A stretch of DNA of 18,000 bases from NCBI GenBank assembly GCA_002433465.1, contig DJIE01000061.1:1-18000 (forward strand), given 5' to 3'. Positions within the stretch are counted from its first letter, which is position 1. Each line of letters begins with the position of its first letter. This document shows, in pieces, positions 8,097 through 14,799 of the stretch. Under the pieces are notes generated by a model, which was not told where the DNA came from, did no database searches, and saw only the letters and a list, made by a program, of their open reading frames with translations. The position numbers and the translations under genes are program-made. Origin of the DNA: Salinisphaera sp. UBA6602. GTDB lineage: Bacteria; Pseudomonadota; Gammaproteobacteria; Nevskiales; Salinisphaeraceae.

Positions 8097-9289
8097 GCGC
8101 CGTCGCTCTCGCTGGCCGCCGAGCGCGCGGCGTCGTCGTCCACGGCAACCTCGATGCCGTCTTCGAGCTGGGCCTGGCCGAGCGTGACCAACGGGCCTTC
8201 GAGCGTGTCGGGGGCACGCAGCGCGGCGCGATCGCCCTCGGTGAAGGCGACGTCCACGGGCACGAAACGGGCGATGCCGGCCTGCGAATCCACAACGAAC
8301 ACGCCGTCGCGGTCGTTACGGCGAACCAGCGCGGCACGCGGCACGACTACGGCCGAGTCCAGCCGGTCGGCGACCAGGCCCACCTGCACGAACATGCCGG
8401 GCGCAAGCCGGCCTTCGCCATTGGGCACGGTCAGCTCCACACGGGCGCGTCGGGTTTCGGGATCGAACACCGGCGCGATACGCGCGATTTCGGCCTTGAA
8501 ATCTGCGCTTTCGGCGCCGGCGATACGCAGCCGGGCCGCCTGGCCGCGGGCCAGCTTGGGATAGAGCGCTTCCGGGACCTGAATCACGGCGGTGAGCGTA
8601 TCGACGGCCACGACGCGCAGCAGCGGTGTATTGGCCGCGACCGTATCCCCCGGCTCTGCCATGCGTTCGCCGATCTGGCGTGGGCCCTGGTCGGCGCCGG
8701 ACCAGTGCGCACGGATATCGGTATAGCCCAGGCGGATACGCGCGGTTTCGACCTGCGAACGCGCCTCAGCGATGTTGGCACGCGCGACCGTGGCCGCCGC
8801 GCGCGCATTGGCGCTTTCCGCCTCGGCGCTATCCAGTTCGGCGGTAGCGGCAATGCCTTTTTCGTTGAGCGAGCGCACCCGGGAAAGCGTGCGTTCGGCG
8901 GTGCGTGCATCGCTGCGTGCCTGCTCGTACTGGGCACGGGCGACCTCGAGCCGGGCTTCGGCCTCGGCCAGCGCCTGCCGGTACTCTTCGTCGTCCAGGC
9001 GCACCAGCGTGTCGCCGCTGTCGACCCGGTCGCCGATATCCACGGCGACGGCCGCGATCTGGCCGGCGATCTTGGGGGCTACGGTCAGCGTGGCGCTGGC
9101 TTCGAGCGTGCCCGAGAACTCGCGGACATCGGCAATCGAGCGCCGCTCGGCGGTTTGGGTTTCCACCGCCACCCGAGCGCCCGCTGCGGCCTGCGGCGGC
9201 GCGGCATCATCGCTGCGATAGCCGAACAAGACCAGCACGCACACCAGAATGACGGCGCCGCCCGCCAGCAGCCATACGCGCCGGCTCAC
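8093..9289 (-). CDS. RND efflux periplasmic adaptor (HlyD/AcrA membrane fusion protein)
   Basis: Periplasmic adaptor that bridges the RND pump and the TolC channel; first gene of the efflux operon; 398 residues. Parts: N-terminal membrane anchor/signal at about 5-23; a first half of the lipoyl domain at about 62-99 (APKIAGQIAAVAVDIGDRV); an alpha-helical hairpin at about 100-188 rich in Ala/Glu/Arg; the second lipoyl half with EPGDTVAANTPLLRV at about 212-226; then beta-barrel and membrane-proximal domains. The start is a GTG; no ATG is available in frame near it, and the anchor begins right after, so the N-terminus looks complete, though the ribosome site is poor. No Cys lipobox is seen. No TetR- or MarR-type regulator gene is adjacent. 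Confidence 0.92.
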   Translation of the reverse strand: MSRRVWLLAGGAVILVCVLVLFGYRSDDAAPPQAAAGARVAVETQTAERRSIADVREFSGTLEASATLTVAPKIAGQIAAVAVDIGDRVDSGDTLVRLDDEEYRQALAEAEARLEVARAQYEQARSDARTAERTLSRVRSLNEKGIAATAELDSAEAESANARAAATVARANIAEARSQVETARIRLGYTDIRAHWSGADQGPRQIGERMAEPGDTVAANTPLLRVVAVDTLTAVIQVPEALYPKLARGQAARLRIAGAESADFKAEIARIAPVFDPETRRARVELTVPNGEGRLAPGMFVQVGLVADRLDSAVVVPRAALVRRNDRDGVFVVDSQAGIARFVPVDVAFTEGDRAALRAPDTLEGPLVTLGQAQLEDGIEVAVDDDAARSAASESDGA

Positions 9290-9512
9290 CGGGCATGCTC
9301 GCGCGGTCGTACGGCGTGCATCCGGGGTTCGAAAACTACGGTATTGGGTTTGACAGGTGCGTCGATACGGCGTTGCGCACGATCACAAATATCCGGTAAA
9401 ACAAGGTTCATGCGCGTCAACATACGGTCATATCGCCGTGTGAGGGTAACCCGCAAACCGGTCGGCCCGCGCCGTGGCCGGACGCTGCGGTTGCAACAGA
9501 GGATGAGACGTC
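9290..9512. other. Divergent intergenic region between efflux operon and HNH gene
   Basis: This 223-bp spacer must hold the promoters of both flanking units. A perfect TTGACA lies on the + strand at 9350-9355 but has no acceptable -10 at 16-18 bp. A TTGACG on the - strand (9420-9415) likewise lacks one. No clear operator dyad was seen, so regulation of the efflux operon is not readable from sequence. Confidence 0.4.
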
Positions 9513-10088
9513 GTGGCAGCAACGATCCCACGCATACTTAAACTGGATGCCGGCGGCCTGCCCGTGGAATGGGTGGACTGGCGCGAAGCGGTCGGCCTGT
9601 ACTTTACCGACAAGATCGCCTGGGAAGCCGGCAGCGAAAAAATCTGCCTGCGCGGTGGCCGCTCGCGTTCGACCGGCCTGCGCAGCCAGATCGAGATCGA
9701 TTCCATCATCGCGGTACGCGATCGTTCGCATCGTTTTGCTCGTAATCTGGTGCCGGCGTTGACGCGGCGGGAGCTGTTCCACCGTGATGGCGGCCTGTGT
9801 CTGTACTGCGGTACCCGGCTGAGTTTCTCGCAGATGCAGATCGAGCATGTCGTACCCCGTTCGAAAGGCGGCGACCATGCCTGGACCAACGTGGTATCCA
9901 CCTGCGAAGGCTGCAACCGTTTCAAGGACGACCGTACGCCGGAGCAGGCCGGCATGACGCTGTTGGCCCTGCCCTACGAGCCCAATCTGGCCGAGTGGCT
10001 CATTCTGGCGAATCGCCGCATCCTGGCCGACCAGCAGGCGTTTCTCGAACGCCTCGCCCCCAAGCGCCACGCGCGTTTCGACGGGTAA
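9513..10088 (+). CDS. HNH endonuclease family protein
   Basis: 191-residue protein with a C-terminal HNH/zinc-ribbon nuclease fold. CLYC (Cys96, Cys99) and CEGCN (Cys131, Cys134) supply the metal-binding knuckles around EHVVPRSKGG (Glu111, His112) and the following WTNVV with Asn126. The N-terminal ~80 residues (LKLDAGGLPVEWVDWREAV and on) are the domain typically found in this stand-alone chromosomal HNH group, whose cellular role is not established. GTG start at 9513 with AGAGGA at 9498-9503, 9 nt upstream. The nearby ATG at 9503 is out of frame. It diverges from the efflux operon and converges on the DUF4197 gene. No restriction, methylase, phage or intron genes are beside it, so a DNA-repair or housekeeping role is as likely as a mobile one. 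Confidence 0.88.
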   Translation: MAATIPRILKLDAGGLPVEWVDWREAVGLYFTDKIAWEAGSEKICLRGGRSRSTGLRSQIEIDSIIAVRDRSHRFARNLVPALTRRELFHRDGGLCLYCGTRLSFSQMQIEHVVPRSKGGDHAWTNVVSTCEGCNRFKDDRTPEQAGMTLLALPYEPNLAEWLILANRRILADQQAFLERLAPKRHARFDG

Positions 10089-10101
10089 CGCGCCGGCGTT
10101 A
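10086..10101. repeat. Short hairpin formed by the two convergent stop codons
   Basis: TAACGC-GCCG-GCGTTA is a 6-bp stem with a 4-nt loop. The left TAA is the HNH stop and the right TTA is the complement of the DUF4197 stop. It is symmetric and has no T run; it could act as a weak two-way 3' end. Confidence 0.45.
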
Positions 10102-10857
10102 TCGGGACACGGTAGAGAACACCTTCTCGGCGATCGCGCTGCCGGCGGCGGCGGGGTTGGCGCGAATCTTTTGCTCCTGCTGGCCGATGACCGCGAACAG
10201 CCCGTCCAGCGCCTGCTGGGTGACATAGTCGTTGACGTCGAGATTCATGCCCGGCACGAACGCCAGCATGGGCTTGGCGCGCGAGGTCAGCGCCTCGTAG
10301 CGGGATACCGCCTGCGACTGGGCGGTGGTGTTGGCGATGATGGGCTCGAACTTGGCCGCCAGATCGTCACCGGCGTGTTCGCGCAGGTAGTCGGTGGCCG
10401 CCGTGTTAGAGCCCTGCAGGATGTCGTAGGCGTCGCGCACGCTCATGTTGTTGATGGTTTCGCGCACGATTGGCCCGGCCTCGGCGGTCGCCTGCTCGGC
10501 GGCCCGGTTCATGGACAGCTGGAAGCTGTCGAGCTGGTCGCCAAAGCCGGCGCCGCGCAATGCCGACGAGGCCTGGCCCATCCAGCCGGGCAGGGGGATA
10601 CGGCGTGCGGTATTGCCCCAGAAGCCGTCGGTCTGGCCGAGCTGGGTCACGGCGGCCGAAGCGCCGTCGGCCAGTGCGGCACGCAGGCCGGTGACGACCT
10701 CGCTTTCCGGCAGCTGGCGAGCGCTGGCGTTGGTCTGTGAACCCTCCATTTCGCCCATGAACTGCTTGAAGCGATCGCCCAGGCTCTGGGCGCTGACGGT
10801 GGTGGCGACCGCGGCCAGCGCGCCGCTGGCTATGATCCGGATAAGTGTGCGTCGCAT
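10099..10857 (-). CDS. Exported DUF4197 domain-containing protein
   Basis: 252-residue protein with a Sec signal peptide (MRRTLIRIIA then a hydrophobic core, likely cut after VSA at residue 23), so periplasmic; no lipobox. The mature part matches the DUF4197 family as I recall it: a helical domain with conserved blocks such as RIPLPGW, INNMSV.DAYDIL, ATDYLRE and QALDGLF. Function of the family is unknown. The start at 10857 is chosen because it begins the signal peptide and has AAGGA about 10 nt upstream; the frame stays open further upstream but that extension runs antisense into mobA. Monocistronic; it converges on the HNH gene with 10 bp between stops and diverges from mobA. Confidence 0.88.
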   Translation of the reverse strand: MRRTLIRIIASGALAAVATTVSAQSLGDRFKQFMGEMEGSQTNASARQLPESEVVTGLRAALADGASAAVTQLGQTDGFWGNTARRIPLPGWMGQASSALRGAGFGDQLDSFQLSMNRAAEQATAEAGPIVRETINNMSVRDAYDILQGSNTAATDYLREHAGDDLAAKFEPIIANTTAQSQAVSRYEALTSRAKPMLAFVPGMNLDVNDYVTQQALDGLFAVIGQQEQKIRANPAAAGSAIAEKVFSTVSR

Positions 10858-10886
10858 GGGAGAAGGGTCCTTGGATCGTATGTCTG

Positions 10887-10998
10887 GGCAAGCTTTGCAC
10901 TGCCTGTCACAGCCGCTCAGCGGTTCGGCCTCACCGGCTGCGGCAAGGCGTCTGTGAGGACTCGAACGCGACCCGCGCGAGGTTGTGCAAAGCTTGCC
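10887..10998. repeat. Perfect 14-bp inverted repeat with 84-bp interior
   Basis: GGCAAGCTTTGCAC at 10887-10900 and its exact complement GTGCAAAGCTTGCC at 10985-10998. Each arm also contains the palindrome AAGCTT, and GCAAGCTTTGC is itself nearly symmetric, so the arms could be two operator half-sets or the base of a large RNA stem. No known family recognised. Confidence 0.7.
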
Positions 10999-11026
10999 TG
11001 CGCGATCATACCGTGGCGGTTCGTCT

Positions 11027-11052
11027 GGCAAATGAACGCCGCGTTCGTTGCC
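11027..11052 (+). promoter_or_regulatory. mobA: Hairpin in the mobA 5' leader
   Basis: GGCAA (11027-11031) pairs with TTGCC (11048-11052), and GAACG (11034-11038) with CGTTC (11042-11046), around a CCG loop with a small asymmetric internal loop. It ends 32 nt before the mobA ATG and could influence translation of mobA. It does not obviously match the Moco RNA motif. Confidence 0.35.
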
Positions 11053-11084
11053 TCTGTGCAGGCCTCGGATCCAGAATCGCAGCG

Positions 11085-11702
11085 ATGAAGATCGATCGTA
11101 GTCAGATAACGGCCGGGGTGCTGGCCGGCGGCGCGGGCCGGCGGCTCGGCGGTATCGACAAGGGCTGGTATGTGCTCGAAGGCCGTGCGCTGGTCGAACA
11201 CACGCTGGCGCGCCTGCAATCCCAGGCCGGCTCACTGCTGATCAGCGCCAACCGCTCGCTGGCGCGCTATCGGGGGCTGGGCTGCGAGGTCGTGACGGAT
11301 CGACAGCCCGGCCATGGCGGCCCGTTACAGGGCCTGGCGAGCCTGCTGCATGCCGCTTCGACGCCGTATCTGCTGGTGGTGCCGGTAGATACGCCGGCGT
11401 TGCCCGACGATCTCGGCCAGCGCCTGGCCGCGGCGATGACGCCGGGCATCGATCTGGTCTGTGCACGAGCGGCCGGGCGGCGCCAGCCTTTGCATGCGCT
11501 CATGCACCGACGGGTGCTGGCCGCGCTGGAAGACGCGCTGGCCGCGGGCACGGCCCGGGTGACCGACTGGCAGGCGCGGCTTGCCGTGGCCGAGGTCGAT
11601 TGGCCGCAGGCGCAGGCCTTTGCCAATATCAACGCCCCCGGCGATGCACGGGCGTGGCAAGACACACGCTCGATCGCTGCTTCGTTCCATCGTCATGAGT
11701 GA
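11085..11702 (+). CDS. mobA: Molybdenum cofactor guanylyltransferase MobA
   Basis: Cytosolic enzyme that transfers GMP from GTP to molybdopterin cofactor, giving the (bis-)MGD form required by DMSO-reductase-family enzymes such as the formate dehydrogenase encoded downstream. 205 residues, close to E. coli MobA. The nucleotide-binding signature LAGGAGRRLGGIDKG is at 13-27, followed by ISANRS at 53-58, a metal/substrate Asp in VVTDR (Asp72) with GGPLQG at 78-83, and PVDTP at 100-104. The ATG at 11085 is chosen because it sits just before the conserved first strand; upstream in-frame codons are leader sequence. Its last 8 bp overlap the start of moeA, so the two are translationally coupled. Confidence 0.93.
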   Translation: MKIDRSQITAGVLAGGAGRRLGGIDKGWYVLEGRALVEHTLARLQSQAGSLLISANRSLARYRGLGCEVVTDRQPGHGGPLQGLASLLHAASTPYLLVVPVDTPALPDDLGQRLAAAMTPGIDLVCARAAGRRQPLHALMHRRVLAALEDALAAGTARVTDWQARLAVAEVDWPQAQAFANINAPGDARAWQDTRSIAASFHRHE

Positions 11703-12981
11703 GCCGATGTTGCAATCCTCCGACCCCTCGGATTTTCGTCCGACCCCGGACAACAAGCCGATGCCCCTGGCCGAGGCCCGCGCGCGCATCGTCGCGGCGA
11801 TCACGCCGATTCGCGACTGCGAGCGCGTGCCGCTGCAGGCCGCCTTGCATCGCGTGCTGGGCGAGACCGTCGTATCGCGCATCGACGTGCCCGGCGCCGA
11901 CAACGCCTCGATGGACGGCTACGGCTATGCCGCGGCCGATGTGGCCGCCGCCGGCGATACGCTGCAGATCGTGGGCGAAAGCCTGGCCGGCCACCCCTAT
12001 GACGGTTCACTCGGCGCCGGTGAGTGCATCCGCATCATGACCGGCGCGGTGGTCCCCGCCGACGTGGATACGGTGGTAATGCATGAAAACACGCGGGCCG
12101 AGGGCCGCCGGCTGGTTGTCGAGCAACCGCCGAAAGCCGGCAGCAATATTCGCGCGGCGGGCGAGGATATTGCCGCGGGCGCCACGGTGCTGGCGGCCGG
12201 CTGTTACCTGCGCCCGGCCGATATCGCCATTCTCGCGTCGGTCGGGGTCAGCGAGGTCGCGGTGGTACACCGGCCGCGGGTGGCCTTCTTTTCCACCGGC
12301 GACGAGCTGCGCCCGATCGACGGGCCGATCGAGCCCGGCGAAATCTACGACAGCAATCGCCACGGCCTGGCCGCGCTGCTCGCCGAACTGGGCATGGAAG
12401 GCATCGATCTGGGCGTGGTCGGCGATTCGCCCGAGGCGCTGCGCGCCGCATTCCGACAGGCGGCGAACTACGATGCGGTGGTGACCAGCGGCGGGGTGTC
12501 GGTGGGCGCGGCCGACTTTGTGCTGGACGTGCTGGGCGAACAAGGGTCGGTGGACTTCTGGCGGGTCGCCATCAAGCCGGGCAAGCCGCTGGCCTTCGGC
12601 ACCCTGGGTAATGCCCGTTTCTTCGGACTGCCGGGCAATCCGGTATCCACGGCCGTGACCTTCATCCAGCTGGTTCGACCGGCGCTGGTGCGCATGGCCG
12701 GTGGGCATCCGGCCCTGCCCATCCGGCTCGATCTGCCCACCCTGGCCGATCTGCGCAAAAGCCCGGGACGGGAGAATTTCCTGCGTGCCCGGTTGGTGAC
12801 CACCGACGCTGGCCAGCTGGCCGTCGATCCGATCGATCACCAGGGCTCGGGCGTGATGCGTTCGATGAGCAGCGCCGACTGCTTCATCGTGCTGCCGGCC
12901 GCGCAGCAGGACGTGCCGGCCGGCGAGATGGTCACGGTCGAGCCTTTCGCGCAGACGCTCTGGGGGCATCCCCCGGACTGA
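11695..12981 (+). CDS. moeA: Molybdopterin molybdenumtransferase MoeA
   Basis: Inserts molybdenum into adenylated molybdopterin, the step before MobA guanylylation; cytosolic. 428 residues versus about 411 in E. coli, the extra being a short N-terminal tail. Conserved blocks are all visible: NASMDGY (70-76), RIMTGAVVP (113-121), GEDI (156-159), STGDEL (200-205), YDSN (218-221), SGGVSVG with Asp274 (265-274), KPGKP (294-298) and LPGNPVS (312-318), then the C-terminal MoeA domain. The ATG at 11695 lies inside the end of mobA (8-bp overlap). The upstream in-frame extension is mobA sequence read in another frame. The mobA-moeA pairing beside a molybdo-enzyme locus is functionally coherent. Confidence 0.95.
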   Translation: MSEPMLQSSDPSDFRPTPDNKPMPLAEARARIVAAITPIRDCERVPLQAALHRVLGETVVSRIDVPGADNASMDGYGYAAADVAAAGDTLQIVGESLAGHPYDGSLGAGECIRIMTGAVVPADVDTVVMHENTRAEGRRLVVEQPPKAGSNIRAAGEDIAAGATVLAAGCYLRPADIAILASVGVSEVAVVHRPRVAFFSTGDELRPIDGPIEPGEIYDSNRHGLAALLAELGMEGIDLGVVGDSPEALRAAFRQAANYDAVVTSGGVSVGAADFVLDVLGEQGSVDFWRVAIKPGKPLAFGTLGNARFFGLPGNPVSTAVTFIQLVRPALVRMAGGHPALPIRLDLPTLADLRKSPGRENFLRARLVTTDAGQLAVDPIDHQGSGVMRSMSSADCFIVLPAAQQDVPAGEMVTVEPFAQTLWGHPPD

Positions 12982-13098
12982 CACGCCGGCCGCGCGCCTC
13001 GACTTTGGTCGCAGAGACGCTTTTGTGTCGCATACAGCTGCTAGGGTGCGCGCAAGCTCATGTGCGCGGCCTGTGCCGCGTCTTTGTCGGGGGGAGAT

Positions 13099-14460
13099 AT
13101 GGCCGGGTTTTTCGACAAGTCCAGCACGGTGGCCAAGCCGGGCTTCAATCGCTGGATGGTGCCGCCCGCGGCGCTGTGTATTCACCTGTGCATCGGCCAG
13201 GTGTATGCGTTCTCGGTATTCAAGATTCCCCTGACGCAAATCGTCGGCGTGACCGAATCGGCGCCGGCCGACTGGTCGCAGTCCACGCTGGCCTGGATAT
13301 TCTCGCTAGCCATCGCTGCCCTCGGTCTGGCGGCAGCCTTCGGCGGCCAGTGGCTGGAGCGGGTCGGCCCGCGCAAGGCGATGGCGCTGGCCGCGGCCTG
13401 TTTCGGCGGCGGCTTCATTGTTTCGGCCTTCGGCGTGTGGTGGCACCAGATCTGGCTGGTGTATCTCGGCTACGGCGTGATCGGCGGCATCGGTCTGGGT
13501 ATTGGCTATATTTCGCCGGTTTCGACGCTGATCAAATGGTTCCCCGACCGCCCCGGGCTTGCCACCGGCATGGCGATCATGGGCTTTGGCGGCGGCGCGA
13601 TGATCGGCTCGCCGCTGGCCACCTCGCTGATGGCGTTCTTCTCCGGGCCGGATACGGTGGGTGTGGGTTCCACCTTCGTGGCCATGGGCATCATCTATTT
13701 CCTGTTCATGATGATCGGCGCGCTGATCGTGCGTATTCCGGCCAAGGACTGGCAGCCACAGGGCTTCGACCCGGAACAGGACGGCAAGCAGGACAAGATG
13801 ATCACGCGCAGTCATGTGCACGTGAATCAGGCCATGAAGACGCCGCAGTTCTACTTCATCTGGCTGGTGCTGTTTCTGAACGTGACCGCGGGGATCGCCC
13901 TGCTCGAACAGGCCTCGCCAATGGCCCAGGAAATGGTCGGCACCAGCGCCGCCGCGGCTGCGGGTTTCGTGGGCGTGCTGTCGATCTTCAACATGGCCGG
14001 GCGCTTCTTCTGGGCCTCCACCTCGGACTACATCGGCCGCAAGATGACCTACGTGATCTTCTTCGTGCTCGGCATGCTGCTCTATGCGGGGGTGCCGAGT
14101 ATCGCCGCGGGCGGCAATATCGTGCTGTTCGTGCTGGCCTGCTGCATCATCGTATCCATGTATGGCGGCGGCTTCGCGACGGTGCCGGCCTATTTGCGCG
14201 ATATCTTCGGCACCATGCACGTCGGCGCGATTCACGGGCGTCTACTCACCGCCTGGGCCGCGGCCGGGGTGGTCGGGCCGGTACTGCTCAACCAGCTGCG
14301 CGAAGGCCGCATCGAAGCCGGTGTGGCCCCGGCGGATGCCTATACCACCACGCTTTACATCATGGTGGCGCTGCTGGCGGTGGGCCTGGTCTGCAATCTG
14401 CTCGTGCGTCCGGTGGCCGAAAAGCACCACTACGAGGGTGACCCGGCGAACCCGGACTAG
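13099..14460 (+). CDS. OFA-family MFS transporter (oxalate/formate antiporter-like)
   Basis: Inner-membrane major-facilitator transporter, 453 residues with 12 predicted membrane helices (first at about 20-42). OFA hallmarks are the block NRWMVPPAALCIHLCIGQVYAFSVFK near the N-terminus (given here in parts: NRWMVPPAAL then IGQVYAFSVF), GLGIGYISPVSTLIKWFPDR around 132-151 and MAIMGFGGGAMIGSP at 158-172. The family includes Oxalobacter OxlT and E. coli YhjX, so small carboxylates are the expected cargo. Context next to a formate dehydrogenase suggests formate, oxalate or a related acid. In TM11 it reads TAW (384-386), where I recall OxlT having the oxalate-binding Lys. Start at 13099 follows a G-rich ribosome site (13089-13096) with short spacing; an in-frame ATG at 13060 is less likely. 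It starts 117 nt after moeA. Confidence 0.9.
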   Translation: MAGFFDKSSTVAKPGFNRWMVPPAALCIHLCIGQVYAFSVFKIPLTQIVGVTESAPADWSQSTLAWIFSLAIAALGLAAAFGGQWLERVGPRKAMALAAACFGGGFIVSAFGVWWHQIWLVYLGYGVIGGIGLGIGYISPVSTLIKWFPDRPGLATGMAIMGFGGGAMIGSPLATSLMAFFSGPDTVGVGSTFVAMGIIYFLFMMIGALIVRIPAKDWQPQGFDPEQDGKQDKMITRSHVHVNQAMKTPQFYFIWLVLFLNVTAGIALLEQASPMAQEMVGTSAAAAAGFVGVLSIFNMAGRFFWASTSDYIGRKMTYVIFFVLGMLLYAGVPSIAAGGNIVLFVLACCIIVSMYGGGFATVPAYLRDIFGTMHVGAIHGRLLTAWAAAGVVGPVLLNQLREGRIEAGVAPADAYTTTLYIMVALLAVGLVCNLLVRPVAEKHHYEGDPANPD

Positions 14461-14529
14461 GGCGCCCGACGGCGCCGGGCCGACGTCGAACGAGATGGTT
14501 TGATTCGCTGCATCATGCAGGAGACAATG

Positions 14530-14664
14530 ATGAATACCGAAGCCAACACTGCGGCCACCACGCCGGCATGGCAGGTCGCCGGCCTCTGGGCCCTGGTCAC
14601 GATTCCCGCCCTCTGGGGCTTTTTCGAAACGCTGGTCAAGGCATCGCGGCTGTTCACTGGCTAG
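14530..14664 (+). CDS. 44-residue single-pass membrane protein, probable small subunit of the OFA transporter
   Basis: A short gene below normal length cut-offs but well supported. AGGAG at 14519-14523 sits 6 nt before ATG 14530 (a second ATG at 14527 is too close), and the product has a polar N-terminus (MNTEANTAATTPAW) followed by one hydrophobic helix at about 15-36 (WQVAGLWALVTIPALWGFF) and a basic tail (KASRLFTG), predicting one membrane span. It lies 69 nt after the OFA transporter and before the formate dehydrogenase, in the same direction. I recall short proteins of this sort being annotated as 'MFS transporter small subunit' beside OFA transporters; that assignment is from memory. 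Direct function is unknown. Confidence 0.8.
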   Translation: MNTEANTAATTPAWQVAGLWALVTIPALWGFFETLVKASRLFTG

Positions 14665-14696
14665 GTGGGCCGGAAAGCAGGGCCTGCAATTGATCC

Positions 14697-14725
14697 AAGC
14701 CCGTTCTCTAGTAAACGACGGGCTT
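14697..14725 (+). terminator. Intercistronic hairpin before the formate dehydrogenase gene
   Basis: AAGCCCGT (14697-14704) pairs perfectly with ACGGGCTT (14718-14725) around a 13-nt loop, and a TTTT run follows 7 nt later (14733-14736). It may be a leaky terminator separating the transporter unit from the dehydrogenase unit, or an attenuator or RNA-processing site; the gap before the T run weakens a classical terminator reading. Confidence 0.4.
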
Positions 14726-14749
14726 CTCCGGCTTTTATCTCGCGCGCAA

Positions 14750-14755
14750 CATAAT
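14750..14755 (+). promoter_or_regulatory. fdhF: Possible -10 element (CATAAT) for the dehydrogenase gene
   Basis: CATAAT matches 5 of 6 of the sigma-70 -10 consensus and would start transcription about 38 nt before the fdhF ATG, just past the hairpin at 14697-14725. No recognisable -35 lies at 16-18 bp, so it would need an activator. No sigma-54 -24/-12 pair was seen. Confidence 0.25.
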
Positions 14756-14799
14756 CGTGCGAAGATGCAGAGCATAGAGGCCGGCTCAGGAGACACCCC

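Larger units (their letters stand above)
10858..11084. other. Divergent intergenic/leader region between DUF4197 gene and mobA
   Basis: 227 bp without a believable gene. It contains a perfect 14-bp inverted repeat (10887-10900 and 10985-10998) enclosing 84 bp, an inner CCTCAC/GTGAGG pair (10929-10934, 10954-10959), and a leader hairpin just before mobA (11027-11052). No clear sigma-70 promoter was identified for either direction. Confidence 0.5.

Noticed and set aside
9350..9380. TTGACA as a -35 for the HNH gene
   Set aside because: No -10-like hexamer at 16-18 bp (bases there read GTTGCG/TTGCGC), so no promoter was called.
9286..9531. 81-codon - strand frame in the HNH/efflux divergent region
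   Set aside because: Basic, low-complexity translation with no ribosome site or family resemblance; overlaps the HNH start and efflux promoter space.
10901..10984. tRNA-like sequence (a GTTCGAGTCC box on the - strand) inside the inverted repeat
   Set aside because: The flanking bases do not form a T-arm stem, and there is no acceptor stem, anticodon arm or CCA end; chance resemblance.
10858..11084. Molybdenum cofactor riboswitch upstream of mobA
   Set aside because: Structure is present but I could not match the conserved segments of the Moco RNA motif by eye; kept only as a hairpin feature.
10858..11235. Upstream extension of the DUF4197 frame (adds about 126 residues)
   Set aside because: The extension runs antisense into mobA and would bury a textbook signal peptide in the middle of the protein.
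14461..14480. GGCGCC-CGAC-GGCGCC dyad after the OFA transporter as a terminator
   Set aside because: Only 6 bp, no T run, and such dyads are frequent in DNA of this base composition; the small protein gene follows at once.
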